Shown here: one piece after another, positions 9,005-23,419 of the stretch
Layout: the number at the start of each line of letters is the position of its first letter
Position numbering within the stretch: position 1 is the first letter of the stretch
Position numbers and translations under genes: made by a program
Assembly: GCA_021843755.1 (NCBI GenBank)
Contig: JAKBWB010000030.1
Span: 62,001 to 126,000, forward strand
Direction: 5' to 3'
DNA length: 64,000 nucleotides
DNA from: Pseudomonadota bacterium
Lineage (GTDB): Bacteria; Pseudomonadota; Gammaproteobacteria; Steroidobacterales; Steroidobacteraceae
The notes under the pieces: generated by a model
What the model was told of the DNA's origin: nothing
Database searches by the model: none
Seen by the model: the letters and a program-made list of their open reading frames with translations, nothing else

Positions 9005-10099
9005 ATGAAGCTGATGGCCAAGCGCGAGGAGCTGCTCGCTCCCCTGCAAAGCGTGATCGGTGTGGTCGAGCGGCGGCAGACCATGCCCGTGCTCGCGAAC
9101 GTGCTGCTGGCGGCGCGTGAGAAGCGCCTGGGCATCACGGGAACGGACCTGGAAGTGGAGCTGGCGGCTGTCGGCGCGGTGCACGTGGAGACACCCGGAG
9201 ACATCACCGTACCGGGCCGCAAGCTGCTCGATATCCTGCGAGCGCTGCCGGGCGAGGTGGATGTCGTTGTGAGTACGGAGGGCGAGAAGGTCACGGTGCG
9301 GGCGGGCCGCAGTCGCTTCACGCTCACGACGTTGCCGGCGACGGAATTCCCGGTGCTGGAGGAGATTCATGCGCAGCAGACGCTGACGCTCGCACACGAT
9401 GAGTTCCGGCAACTGATCGACAAGACCCATTTTTCGATGGCGCAGCAGGATGTGCGGTATTACCTGAATGGCCTGATGCTCGAGACCGCCGATACCACTC
9501 TGCGTGCCGTAGCGACGGATGGTCATCGGCTGGCACTGTGCGAAATGTCTTTGACGGCGCCGAGCCGCCCCGGGCAGGTCATCGTTCCACGCAAGGCGAT
9601 CCTCGAGCTGCAACGCATTCTTGGCACGGAAGGGCAGATCGAACTCGCGATCGGTACGAATCACATTCGAGCCCAGATCGGCGACATTCGCTTTACTTCG
9701 AAGCTGATTGACGGACGTTTCCCGGAATATGGACGCGTTATTCCCGACCATCCACCTAAAATCGTGCATGCGGACCGGGAGCTTCTGCGGCAAGCACTAC
9801 AGCGAACCGCCATTTTGTCCAATGAAAAATACCGGGGCATTCGGGTAGGGGTCAAACCCGATACCTTGACTCTGCAAGCGCACAATCCGGAGCATGAAGA
9901 GGCGGAGGACCAGATCGAGGTCGAATATCAGGGCGAGGAAGTCGAGATTGGCTTCAATGTCAACTATTTGCTGGATGCGCTCGGCGCGGTCGAGACAGAT
10001 CGGGTGGAGCTGGGTTTCACGGATGCGAACAGCAGCTGCCTCATTCGAGCACCGGGGCTGAGCCAGGCGCGCTACGTCGTCATGCCCATGCGCCTTTGA
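9005..10099 (+). CDS. dnaN: DNA polymerase III sliding clamp, beta subunit
   Basis: The clamp dimerises around DNA and tethers polymerase III and other partners. The 364-residue length is normal. The N-terminus MKLMAKREELLAPLQSVIGVVERRQTMPVLANVLL and the C-terminus RYVVMPMRL are characteristic. The three repeated clamp folds are full length; the hydrophobic pocket near the C-terminus ends in the conserved MPMRL. It starts at ATG 9005, after the candidate origin, and is followed 55 bases later by recF. Confidence 0.97.
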   Translation: MKLMAKREELLAPLQSVIGVVERRQTMPVLANVLLAAREKRLGITGTDLEVELAAVGAVHVETPGDITVPGRKLLDILRALPGEVDVVVSTEGEKVTVRAGRSRFTLTTLPATEFPVLEEIHAQQTLTLAHDEFRQLIDKTHFSMAQQDVRYYLNGLMLETADTTLRAVATDGHRLALCEMSLTAPSRPGQVIVPRKAILELQRILGTEGQIELAIGTNHIRAQIGDIRFTSKLIDGRFPEYGRVIPDHPPKIVHADRELLRQALQRTAILSNEKYRGIRVGVKPDTLTLQAHNPEHEEAEDQIEVEYQGEEVEIGFNVNYLLDALGAVETDRVELGFTDANSSCLIRAPGLSQARYVVMPMRL

Positions 10100-10154
10100 G
10101 CCTGCAGAACGACAGAGCGCCGAGGAACCCCGATGGGATGTGCCGTCTATCCCC

Positions 10155-13657
<3,503 letters not shown>

Positions 13658-13662
13658 TTTCC

Positions 13663-14655
13663 TCAGCGGTTGACTGCCGCCATGCCCGCCGGCGGGTAGC
13701 GGGTTCCGGCGGCCGCGCCGAGCGGAAATGCCCGCTCGAGTTCCTGCAACTCCGCGGCGCTCAAGTCCACCTCGAGCGCGGCGAGATTTTCCGTCAACCG
13801 GGCCGGATGCCGAGTGCCGGGAATGGCGACGATGTCCTCACCCTGGGCCAGTACCCAGGCGAGCGCGAGCTGCGCCGGGGTGCAGCCCTTGGCCGTCGCC
13901 AGGGCCCGCACGCGCTCGACCAGCTGCAGGTTGCGGGTGAAGTTCTCGCCCTGAAAGCGTGGGTTGTGACGGCGGAAGTCGTCCTCCGCGAGATCCTCCG
14001 GCCGCTTGATTACGCCCGTCAGAAAACCACGGCCGAGCGGCGAATACGCCACCAGCGTGATGCCGAGCCGCCGACATGCCGCCAACACGCCGTCCGCCTC
14101 CACGTCCCGCGACCAGAGCGAGAACTCGCTCTGCAGAGCCGAGATCCGATGCACGCGTGCCGCCCGTTCCAGCGTCTGCGCCGAGGCCTCCGAGAGTCCG
14201 AGGAAGCGCACCTTGCCGGCCTGCACCAGTTCCGCCATGGCGCCGACCGTCTCTTCGATCGGTATCGCGGGGTCGACGCGATGCTGGTAATACAGGTCGA
14301 TGTACGACACGCCGAGGCGCTTCAGACTCGCATCGCAGCATGCCCGGACGTACTCGGGCCGGCCGTTCACGCCCCGTTTCGCCGGGTCGGCCGGATCGCG
14401 CATGATCCCGAACTTGGTGGCGAGAAATACCTCCCCGCGGCGACCCTCGATGGCGCGGCCCACCAGCATTTCATTGGTGAACGGACCGTACATGTCGGCC
14501 GTATCGAGCAGGCTCACCCCCTGGTCGAGCGCCAGGCGGATGGTCGAGATCGATTCCGCATCGTCGTGCGGGCCGTAGAAGTCGCTCATCCCCATGCAAC
14601 CCAGTCCGAGCGCGGACACCCGCGGACCCTGCTTTCCCAAACTGCGCGTGAGCAC
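13663..14655 (-). CDS. Aldo/keto reductase
   Basis: A 330-residue cytosolic NADPH-dependent reductase of the TIM-barrel superfamily, nearest in style to the AKR13/YajO-like group. Numbered from GTG 14655, the catalytic tetrad is Asp51, Tyr56 (in DTADMYG), Lys83 (TKFG) and His127 (YYQHRVD). The N-terminal pattern [13 protein letters not shown] is typical. The GTG start is chosen because AAGGGG lies six bases before it; a TTG two codons upstream is the alternative. Convergent with gyrB, only five bases away. Substrate unknown. Confidence 0.88.
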   Translation of the reverse strand: MLTRSLGKQGPRVSALGLGCMGMSDFYGPHDDAESISTIRLALDQGVSLLDTADMYGPFTNEMLVGRAIEGRRGEVFLATKFGIMRDPADPAKRGVNGRPEYVRACCDASLKRLGVSYIDLYYQHRVDPAIPIEETVGAMAELVQAGKVRFLGLSEASAQTLERAARVHRISALQSEFSLWSRDVEADGVLAACRRLGITLVAYSPLGRGFLTGVIKRPEDLAEDDFRRHNPRFQGENFTRNLQLVERVRALATAKGCTPAQLALAWVLAQGEDIVAIPGTRHPARLTENLAALEVDLSAAELQELERAFPLGAAAGTRYPPAGMAAVNR

Positions 14656-14808
14656 CGCCAACCCCTTGTTACATATGAAGGAAGCGGCGGATCGCCATGA
14701 CGGACCGCCGGGCGCAGTATACCGTCCCCCCTCGCCGCCGCACCACCGCGGCGCGGCGGTGGCAGAATCGCGGCCTCACAGGCCGACATCCCGGCCGGGA
14801 GCGTCTCC

Positions 14809-16626
14809 ATGTCCACCGAGAGCCTTCCGCAACACGCGCTGCAATTGAGTCCGCGCCGGCATTCCACCGCGGCCCACTCGCTGGAGGAGCTGGTCGGCGA
14901 GCAGCTCCGGCACTTCGGCATCGCACCCGGATCCCCCCACGGTCAGGCGCTGGCGCACCTGGTGCGCGCGCTCATCGACGCCAATGGCGCGGCGCACGAG
15001 GCGTGGCGGCTCACGAACGCGACCCTCTCCGGTCTCGACCGGCGCGACCGCATCGCCTGGTTCAATGCCAAGCGCTTCGCCTGTTTCCAGCTCGCCAAGG
15101 TGCTCGACACGCTGCAGAACCCGCTGCGCGCCACGTACCAGTCCCTCATGGACGATCCGGCAACCACGGTGGCCAAGGGGCCCTACCCTCTGTTCGACAA
15201 CGTCACGGCGCTGTTCAGCGCCACGCCGGTGATCACGCGCACGGCAACATATGTCTATGCCTGCACCGAATGGGTGGAGGATGCCTTTCAGGGCAAGGAG
15301 CTGCTGCACGAGATCTACTCGCGGCTGCTCAACCCCACCTCGATCTGTCTCGCCAACCACATCGTGGACCTCGAGGCTGGTCCCGAGGCGGCCGACTATT
15401 TTGCCTGGAATTTCAACTCCGGAATGGCCGCCATCGACGCCACGCTCGCCAACCTGCTCGGCTACGAGGACATCGTGCTCGCCAGCCGCAACGTCTACGG
15501 CGGCACCTACCAGCTGCTGCACGACTGGTACGGCAAGCGCAGCAACCTCAGCGTTACGCTGGAGTGGTTCGACGGTGAGACCGGCGCCGCCTTCGCCGAG
15601 CGGCTGGCCGCCCTCGAGCGGCACTACGCCGAGCGCCTCGCCCAGGGCCGGCAGATCTACGTGTATGTCGAATCCCCGTGCAATCCGCACGGCAACGTGC
15701 TCGACGTTCCGGCCATCTGCCGCGTCGCCCACGAGCGCGGCCTCACCGTCATCTGCGACGCCACCATCGCCACGCCGATACTGCAGCGAACGCTGCGCCG
15801 CACGGACCGCAGGGAGCGCCCGGACTTCGTCATTCACTCCTACACCAAGGATCTGTGCGGCTCCGGCAACACCACGGCGGGCGTGGTGATCGGCCGCAAC
15901 GAGCGGATGTTCCTGCCCAAGGGCCAGTCGGTGCGCGCCACCGGTCACGACGGCCAGGAGCGGGAATACCGTTGGGACGAGACGATGTTCTGGAACGTCT
16001 ACTACGTCAAGGGCGCTTTTCTCGACTCCGACAAGGCGTTCGAGGTACTGAGCGGCATGCGCACGTTGGAATTGCGGGTGCTGCAGAAATGCATCAACAC
16101 CATCGTGCTGGCGCGCGCGCTCGCGCTGAATCCGATGATCAACGTGCACTGCTCGGCGGTGGCGGGTCATCCGAATGGGCCGCTGCGCGAGCGGCTGATG
16201 ACGCTGGGTCTGCCCGCGCCGCTGTTCACCATCGACTTCCAGGGCAGTCCGGCCCATCCGCTGCGCCTGGACAAGTGGCGCCTGCAGCGCCTGCTCGACA
16301 GTCTCGAGCCGGCCTTCGGGCTGCAGGTCTCACTGGGGCAGATCAACACGGTGGTGCTCTGCCCGGGGCTCACCAGCCACTCGGAGCTGTCCGAGGCGGC
16401 GCTGCAGGCCGCCGGCATCACGCCGAGCACGCTGCGCATCTCGGTGGGGGACGAGGATCCGCGCTATCTGCTCGAGCATCTGCGCCGGGCAGCCGATCTG
16501 GCCGCCGGCGACACCGCGCCGGAGTTCGTCGCGGGATTCCCGGCGCGCGCGCGCATCGACGAGATCTATCAGGAGGTCTATGCCGACGTGCATCGCCGCT
16601 GGATCGCGGCGCGGTGCGCGGCATAG
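14809..16626 (+). CDS. PLP-dependent Cys/Met-metabolism-type enzyme with long N-terminal extension
   Basis: The 605-residue protein has a fold-type I PLP domain related to cystathionine gamma-synthase/lyase. YVYVESPCNPHGN and VICDATIATP supply cofactor contacts, and HSYTKDLCGSGNT places the Schiff-base lysine at Lys347. These enzymes are usually about 390-430 residues. Here roughly 150 extra residues precede the PLP domain (from HSLEELVGEQLRHFG to FDNVTALFSATP), and the active-site loop differs from canonical MetB/MetC (TKDLCGSGN instead of TKYxNGHSD). Which sulfur or amino-acid substrate it uses cannot be told. A GGGAG ribosome-binding site precedes ATG 14809. No operon partner. Confidence 0.72.
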   Translation: MSTESLPQHALQLSPRRHSTAAHSLEELVGEQLRHFGIAPGSPHGQALAHLVRALIDANGAAHEAWRLTNATLSGLDRRDRIAWFNAKRFACFQLAKVLDTLQNPLRATYQSLMDDPATTVAKGPYPLFDNVTALFSATPVITRTATYVYACTEWVEDAFQGKELLHEIYSRLLNPTSICLANHIVDLEAGPEAADYFAWNFNSGMAAIDATLANLLGYEDIVLASRNVYGGTYQLLHDWYGKRSNLSVTLEWFDGETGAAFAERLAALERHYAERLAQGRQIYVYVESPCNPHGNVLDVPAICRVAHERGLTVICDATIATPILQRTLRRTDRRERPDFVIHSYTKDLCGSGNTTAGVVIGRNERMFLPKGQSVRATGHDGQEREYRWDETMFWNVYYVKGAFLDSDKAFEVLSGMRTLELRVLQKCINTIVLARALALNPMINVHCSAVAGHPNGPLRERLMTLGLPAPLFTIDFQGSPAHPLRLDKWRLQRLLDSLEPAFGLQVSLGQINTVVLCPGLTSHSELSEAALQAAGITPSTLRISVGDEDPRYLLEHLRRAADLAAGDTAPEFVAGFPARARIDEIYQEVYADVHRRWIAARCAA

Positions 16627-16742
16627 TCCGCGCCGGCACGCGCGTGCGCCGGTGTCGCCGGATGCCGTCATAACTGGCCAGTACGCTTGGCCGCGCGATA
16701 AGGTGTCATCCGTCGCCGAGCAGGCCCATCGAAGGAGGCGCC

Positions 16743-18311
16743 ATGGCCAACATCACGCTCGAGGGCAGTGAGCGAGACGCGCTGCCCCATGCACGTCCAC
16801 TCGGACCTGCGGCAGCGGACGAGCGGCTCGAAGTCACGCTCATCCTGCGTCCAGGGTCCCCCGAGCTTTGGCGCGAGCGGATGGCGCGCCTGAGCCGCGC
16901 GCAGGAGACTGCGCATCTGACCGCGGAGCAATTTGCGCGGCTGCACAGTGCAACCGACGCGGATCTGCGAGCCGTGGCGGACTTTGCGGCCACGTACGGT
17001 CTGGTTGTCGTTCAGCGGTACGCGGTGCGCCGCACGGTCGTGTTGTCCGGCACCGTCGCCCAGGTGAATGCAGCGTTCAACGTCGAGTTGCTGCGCCACG
17101 AGTATCCCGGCGGAACCTACCGCGGATTACTCGGCCCCGTGCAGTTGCCGCAGCCGCTGCACGCAATCGTCGTGGCGGTGTTGGGACTGGATACTCGTCC
17201 TCAGGCGCGGCCGCATTTTCGGCGGCGCGTGGGTCCGAAACCGCGCCGATCGCGCGCCGCGACGCCGACCGCCTCGTCCTTCACCGCTGTGCAAATCGCC
17301 TCGCTTTATCAGTTCCCGGCCGGCTTGGGCGCGGGCGAATGTGTCGGACTCATCGAGTTCGGCGGCGGCTACCGGCCGCAGGATCTCAAAGCCTACTTCG
17401 GCGCCCTGGGTTTGGCGGTCCCGAGTGTCACCGCGGTCTCGGTCGATCACGCCGTCAACGCGCCGATCGGTGATCCCAACAGCGCGGATGGCGAGGTGAT
17501 GCTCGACATCGAAGTGGCCGGCGCCGTCGCGCCAGCCGCGAGGATCGCCGTGTATTTCGCTCCCAACACGGACGCGGGCTTCCTGAACACCATAACGACG
17601 GCCGTTCACGATCCCGTCAATCAACCTTCGATCATTTCGATCAGCTGGGGCGGCCCGGAATCCTCGTGGACCGGCCAGGCGATGTCTGCCCTGGATCAAG
17701 CGCTGCAGGCGGCGGCGATGTTGGGCATCACGGTGTGCGTGGCATCCGGGGACAGCGGATCCAGTGACGGCGTGCCGGGCGGTGCCGTTCATGTGGACTT
17801 TCCGGCGTCGAGCCCGTACGCGCTCGCCTGTGGTGGGACGCGCCTGAAGGCCACGGCCACCACGATCTTGGGCGAAGTCGTATGGCACGACGCGTTCGGT
17901 GCCACGGGCGGTGGTGTCAGTGCGTTTTTTGCCCTGCCGGTGTGGCAGCAAGGACGGGACGCGACCACCGTACAAGGGGCTGTCCAACCCCTGACCGCGC
18001 GAGGTGTGCCGGACGTTGCCGCCGATGCCGATCCGCAGACTGGCTATGAAGTTGTCGTAGACGGTGTCCAGACCGTGTTCGGCGGCACCAGTGCGGTAGC
18101 ACCGCTGTGGGCCGGCCTGATCGCGCGGATCAATGCCCTGACTGGCCGCAGAGCCGGCTACGTGCAACCCGTCCTCTACCCGCGCGAGAGCGCGTTCAGG
18201 GACATCACGCGGGGCAACAACGGCGCGTATCGGGCGTCGGCCGGTTGGGACGCCTGCACCGGTCTCGGCAGCCCCGTGGGTGCGCGGATCGCGGCTATCC
18301 CGGGGGTCTGA
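16743..18311 (+). CDS. Sedolisin-type (S53) serine-carboxyl peptidase with prodomain
   Basis: These peptidases resemble subtilisin in fold but use a Ser-Glu-Asp triad and work in acid. The 522 residues comprise an activation prodomain (about 25-165), a basic linker (HFRRRVGPKPRRSRAA, likely processing region) and the catalytic domain. Glu251 and Asp255 (SADGEVMLDIEVAG), oxyanion Asp337 (ASGDSGS) and nucleophile Ser450 (GGTSAVAPLWAG) are all present. The calcium site shows FRDITRGNNG (Asp487) and AGWDACTGLGSP (Asp503). No Sec signal peptide is visible at MANITLEGSERDALPHARPL, so the export route is unclear. AAGGAGG precedes the start. It should be active. Confidence 0.9.
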   Translation: MANITLEGSERDALPHARPLGPAAADERLEVTLILRPGSPELWRERMARLSRAQETAHLTAEQFARLHSATDADLRAVADFAATYGLVVVQRYAVRRTVVLSGTVAQVNAAFNVELLRHEYPGGTYRGLLGPVQLPQPLHAIVVAVLGLDTRPQARPHFRRRVGPKPRRSRAATPTASSFTAVQIASLYQFPAGLGAGECVGLIEFGGGYRPQDLKAYFGALGLAVPSVTAVSVDHAVNAPIGDPNSADGEVMLDIEVAGAVAPAARIAVYFAPNTDAGFLNTITTAVHDPVNQPSIISISWGGPESSWTGQAMSALDQALQAAAMLGITVCVASGDSGSSDGVPGGAVHVDFPASSPYALACGGTRLKATATTILGEVVWHDAFGATGGGVSAFFALPVWQQGRDATTVQGAVQPLTARGVPDVAADADPQTGYEVVVDGVQTVFGGTSAVAPLWAGLIARINALTGRRAGYVQPVLYPRESAFRDITRGNNGAYRASAGWDACTGLGSPVGARIAAIPGV

Positions 18312-18316
18312 GCGCC

Positions 18317-19101
18317 TCAGATATCCGCCTGGCCCTCCAGGTAGAACACGCATGAGCCCTCGAGTTCGACGCGCGCGCCGCGTACCCGGCAGGTCAATTC
18401 CCCGCCCCGCCGCGATGCCTGGTAGGCGCGCAGAACGGGCTTGCCCAGACGCTCGGCCCAATAGGGCGCGAGTGCGCAATGCGCGCTACCGGTGACGGGA
18501 TCCTCCGGCACGCCGCGGGCCGGCGTGAAATAACGGCTGACGCAGTCATACCCGCCGCTGCCGCGTGCCGTGACGATCACACCCTGGCGGTCCAGCGCGG
18601 CAATGGCCGCGATGTCGGGTCTGAGTGTGCGCACCGTCTGCTCGTCCTCGAGCACGACCAGATAATTGATGGCATCGGCGCGCACCTCCTGCGGCGTCGC
18701 GCCGAGCGCGTGGACGAGCGCGTCGGAGACCTTCGCCGGCATGGTGGACCGGGCGGGAAAATCCATCACGTACCCGGGGGCCGCGCGGGTCACGTGCAGC
18801 GGCCCGCTCGCCGTGTGAAACGTGACGGCTGCGCGGCCCGGCTCGAGCTTCTCGAGCACCACGGCGGCGCTCGCCAGCGTCGCGTGCCCGCACAGCGGCA
18901 CTTCCACTGTGGGGTGAACCAGCGCAGCCGATACTCCCCGCCGCCGCCGACGAGAAACGCCGTCTCCGACAGGTTGTTCTGCGCCGCGAGCGCCTGCAGC
19001 ACCGCGTCCGGCGGGAAGGACTCGAGCGGCATCACGGCGGCGGGATTGCCGCTGAAGCGCTGGCGGGTGAAGGCGTCAACCTGAAAAATTTGCGTCCGCA
19101 T
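18317..19101 (-). pseudogene. PhzF-family isomerase gene interrupted by a one-base frameshift
   Basis: Two minus-strand frames make one PhzF-like protein (diaminopimelate-epimerase fold). The upstream frame (19101 to about 18911) gives MRTQIFQVDAFTRQRFSGNP and ends its homology at RLRWFTP. The downstream frame (about 18910 to 18317) continues with EVPLCGHATLASAAVVLE and ends DPVTGSAHCALAPYWAE...YLEGQADI. The family reads WFTPTVEVPLCGHATLA without a break, so one base is missing at the GGGG run 18911-18914 (plus strand). Either the gene is recently inactivated or the run was misread. The conserved catalytic Glu (SETAFLV) and GHAT motif are otherwise intact. It lies after plsC on the same strand. 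Confidence 0.82.
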
Positions 19102-19113
19102 CGCCGTGCGCTC

Positions 19114-19968
19114 TCAGTGTGCCGGCGCGCGCCCCTCGAGCCGCGCGACGGTGGCTTCGATCCAGGCCTGCACTTCCTGGTTGACTTCGCGCGGGTCGCG
19201 GCCGGCGGCGCTGACGGGCGGACCGATCACGACCCGGATGGTCCCGCGCTTCTTGCGCAGACCGCGCCGGGGCCAGAAGCGTCCGGCATCGTGGGCCACT
19301 GGAACCAGGAACCTGCCGGTCTCGCGGGCGAGCAGCGCGCCGCTGACGCCATAGCGGCGGGTCTGACCGGGCGGCATGCGCGTACCTTCGGGGAAGATCA
19401 TGATCCAATCCCCTTCGGCGAGCCGTTCCTTGCCCTGCGCGATGACCTGGCTCACGGCGGAATGGCCGGACTTGCGGTCTATGGCGATGGCGTGAACCAT
19501 ACGAATCCCCCACCCGACCACGGGAATCCAGGTCAGCTCGCGCTTGAGGACCCAGACTTGCCGCGGAAACACCAGCGCCATGGCGATCGTCTCCCACGAT
19601 GACGAGTGTTTCCACAACGCGATGTGACTTCCGGGCGGCAGGTTCTCCCGTCCCTCGATCCGATAGTCGAGTCCACAGGTCCATTTCAACACCGTCAGAA
19701 GCACGTGCGCCCAGACTCGCACCAGCGTGAAGCGGCGGGCGAACGGCAGCACCGCGCAGGCGATCACGAGGAAGATGGCGTAGAAGAACGTCCAGAGAAA
19801 CAGGAACGCGGTGAACAACAGCGATCCGAGCAGCTGTACGGCCCCTGGCGACTCGCGCGACCGCGGGCCGGATGCACCGCTCCCAGGGCCGCTTCCCCTG
19901 CCGGACTGGCCGCCGCCGCGGGGCTCGTGCTCGGGGTCGCCCGCCGATGCTGCCGTTGAATCGTTCAT
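19114..19968 (-). CDS. plsC: Lysophospholipid acyltransferase (PlsC-like)
   Basis: This is probably 1-acyl-sn-glycerol-3-phosphate acyltransferase, which makes phosphatidic acid at the inner membrane. The 284-residue product has a low-complexity Gly/Ser/Arg-rich N-terminus (1-48), a transmembrane segment (LLFTAFLFLWTFFYAIFLVI), the acyltransferase motif I KHSSSWETIA (the KHxSxWE variant of HX4D common in this subgroup), and motif III FPEGTR. It lies 16 bases after glyS. In other gammaproteobacteria gmhB often sits between glyS and plsC; it is absent here. The true start may be internal because the first 45 residues look unlike the family. Confidence 0.83.
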   Translation of the reverse strand: MNDSTAASAGDPEHEPRGGGQSGRGSGPGSGASGPRSRESPGAVQLLGSLLFTAFLFLWTFFYAIFLVIACAVLPFARRFTLVRVWAHVLLTVLKWTCGLDYRIEGRENLPPGSHIALWKHSSSWETIAMALVFPRQVWVLKRELTWIPVVGWGIRMVHAIAIDRKSGHSAVSQVIAQGKERLAEGDWIMIFPEGTRMPPGQTRRYGVSGALLARETGRFLVPVAHDAGRFWPRRGLRKKRGTIRVVIGPPVSAAGRDPREVNQEVQAWIEATVARLEGRAPAH

Positions 19969-19984
19969 CCCGAAAGCGAGTCGT

Positions 19985-22125
19985 CTAACCCGGCAGCCGC
20001 GTCAAGTCCGCGACCCCGGCAAACAGTTCGCGCATCTCCCGCAGCAGTGCCAGCCGGTTGGCGCGCCGCGCCGGCTCCTCGTCCATCACCATGACTTGAT
20101 CGAAGAAGGTATCGACCGGCGCGCGCAATCCGGCCAACTGGGCGAGCGCACCGGCATAGTCATGCTGGGCGAGCGCGGCCGTCACGGTCGCCCGCAGCGA
20201 GCGCAACGCCTCGTACAGATGCCGTTCCGCCGGCAGCGTCAGCAGCGCCGCATCGAGCGTCGCGTCGGCCGCCTCGCCGGACCTTTTCAGGATGTTCACC
20301 ACGCGCTTGTTCGCCGCCGTGAGGCTGACTGCCTCGGGCAGCGCCAGAAAGCGGCTGAGCGCCCTCAGCCGCGCGTCGAAATCGAGCGGCGACGCCGGCC
20401 GTGTGGCGAGCACCGCATCGAACATCTCCGTGGTGACCGGCCGCGCGTCGCTCCGCGAGGCGCTGAGCTCGCCCTCGAGGTACTGGGTACGCAGTCGCTC
20501 GAATATATAGTCGTACACCTCGGCGGACGCATTCGGCATGACCGGCGCCGGCTTGCCGGCGGTTATGGCGATGCGCTCGACATCCGCGCGCGCCAGCCGA
20601 ATCGCCTGTTCCACCAGCGCGGTCAGATCGAGGTCGAGACGCTGCTCGAGGAGGATGCGCGTCAGACCGATGGCCGCGCGGCGCAATCCAAACGGATCCT
20701 TCGTGCCGGTGGGCTTTACCCCGATGGTGAATATGCTCGCCAAGGTATCCACCTTGTCGGCCACTGCCAGCAAGGTGCCGACGCCGGTGAGCGGCAGCGC
20801 ATCGCCGGAGGCGCGCGGCAGGTAGTGCTCGCGCAGCGCCGTGGCAACCTCCCGGTCTTCACCGTCGGCCGCGGCATAATAGCTCCCCATCACGCCTTGC
20901 AGCTCGGGGAATTCCCCGACCATGGCCGTCAGCAGATCGCACTTGCACAGCAGCGCGGCGCGCTCGAGCGGCGCCGGCGAGCGCCCGAGCGAGGTGGCGA
21001 TCCGCACCGCGAGTGCGCGGATGCGCCGGGCGCGATCCCCGAGTGAGCCCAGGCGGGCCTCGAAGGTCACGGTATCGAGCGCTTCGATCCGGGCGCTGAG
21101 CGGGGTCTTGCGATCCTGATCCCAGAAGAACGCGGCATCGGCCAGGCGCGGGCGGATCACCCGTTCGTTGCCCGCAACGACCTGATGCGGCTCGCGACTC
21201 TCGATGTTCGCCACCGCGACGAAGCACGGCAGCAATGTGCCGTCGGCGCGTTCCACGGGAAAGTACCGCTGGTGATCCTCGAGCGTCGAGATCAGAACCT
21301 CGCGCGGCAGCTGCAGGAAGCGTTCCTCGAAACGGCCCGCGAGCGCCACCGGCCACTCGAGCAGCGCGGTCACCTCATCGAGCAGCGCCGCCCCGATCAC
21401 GGCCCGGCCGCCGAGCGGGCCGGCGGCCGCGTTGACCTGCTCGCGCACCCGCGCACGTCGCTTCTGGAAGTCGGCGACCACGAAGCCGCGGGTCGCGAGC
21501 GTACGCTCGTAGGTCCCGGGGCTCGCGATTCGCAGCGGTTTGGCAGTATGGAACCGATGCCCCCAGGTCAGGTTTCCGGCGGCCGTTTCGAGCACCTTCG
21601 CCGCGATCACCTCGCGGCCATACAACATGACGACCCAGTGCACCGGCCGTACGAACTGCGCCTCGCCTGCGCCCCAGCGCATCCGGCGCGGGATGGGCAG
21701 CGCATCGAGCGCCTCTTGCACGATTGCCGGCAGAAGCTCGACGGCGGCCGCGCCGGCCTTGATGCCGACGTAATACAGAGACTCGCCCCGCTCTGCGCTG
21801 CGCCGCTCGAGACAGTGCACGTCCACGCCGCAGCTCGCCGCGAATGCCTGCGCGGCCCGCGTCGGTTGTCCCGCCGCGTCAAACGCGGCGGTCACAGGGG
21901 GGCCGCGGCGCTCGATGCGCTGTTCGCTCTGCCGTGCGGCGAGATGCCGGACGAGAACGGCCAAGCGCCGCGGCGTCGCAAAGGATTGCAGTGCGCCATG
22001 CTTCAGCGTGGCTTTCGACAAGCCTGCGCCGATGCCCGATGCGAATGCCTGCTCGAGCGAGTGCAGCGCCTTCGGCGGCAGTTCCTCGGTGCCGATTTCG
22101 ACCAGGAAGTCGCGTGCATCGGCCG

Positions 22126-22129
<4 letters not shown>
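19985..22129 (-). CDS. glyS: Glycyl-tRNA synthetase beta subunit
   Basis: The 714-residue beta chain of the alpha2beta2 GlyRS contributes tRNA recognition. The N-terminus [17 protein letters not shown] is diagnostic. The body contains the HD-like region and the C-terminal anticodon-binding domain ([21 protein letters not shown]). The start overlaps the glyQ stop (22126-22129), so the two subunits are translationally coupled. Confidence 0.96.
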
Positions 22130-23079
<950 letters not shown>

Positions 23080-23238
23080 TCCTGGATCGTACGTTGCGCA
23101 AAAGAGCCGTGGAGTATATCGAAGCCCATTCGGCGCAGAGTGCCGCACCAAAACAGAGCGCACAGGGGACGTCGCTCAAGACCCGAGGGCTGCTCGCGGG
23201 TCCTCGGCGCACTGTTTTGGCACCATCTTGATTTGATT

Positions 23239-23255
23239 TGCACTATCATGGTGCA
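23239..23255. promoter_or_regulatory. NtrC-binding site upstream of glnA
   Basis: TGCACTATCATGGTGCA matches the enterobacterial NtrC consensus TGCACTAAAATGGTGCA at 15 of 17 positions and is flanked by T and A that extend the palindrome. It lies about 86 bases before the predicted transcription start, a normal enhancer distance. A weaker match, CGCACTGTTTTGGCACC (23208-23224), lies one to three turns further upstream and may be a second, low-affinity site. Confidence 0.85.
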
Positions 23256-23306
23256 ATCCATGGCGTCGGCATACGCCAAGTTATTGATTTGTGAGCAGCA
23301 AGCACT

Positions 23307-23322
23307 TGGCACGCGGCCTGCA
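23307..23322 (+). promoter_or_regulatory. Sigma-54 (-24/-12) promoter of glnA
   Basis: TGGCACGCGGCCTGCA matches the RpoN consensus TGGCACGRNNNTTGCW, with only the first T of the -12 element and the purine position differing. The GG and GC dinucleotides are correctly spaced. Transcription should begin near 23333, giving a leader of about 87 bases to glnA. Confidence 0.85.
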
Positions 23323-23419
23323 CTCTCCACGTGCTGCGCCAGGCGGTTGACGAGCGGATCGAAGCAGCTCGGGCTGTCCCGATGTGGCGGGCGCGACCCC
23401 AAATTCCTCCGGAGGCGAT

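Larger units (their letters stand above)
23080..23419. other. Regulatory gap between divergent glyQ and glnA
   Basis: These 340 bases hold no gene. The half nearest glnA carries an NtrC-type palindrome, a weaker second half-match and a -24/-12 promoter, listed separately. I see no clear sigma-70 promoter for glyQ. Confidence 0.6.

Noticed and set aside
23217-23236. TTGGCACCATCTTGATT as a second sigma-54 promoter for glnA
   Set aside because: TGGCAC is present but there is no GC at the -12 distance. The element at 23307-23322 fits far better.
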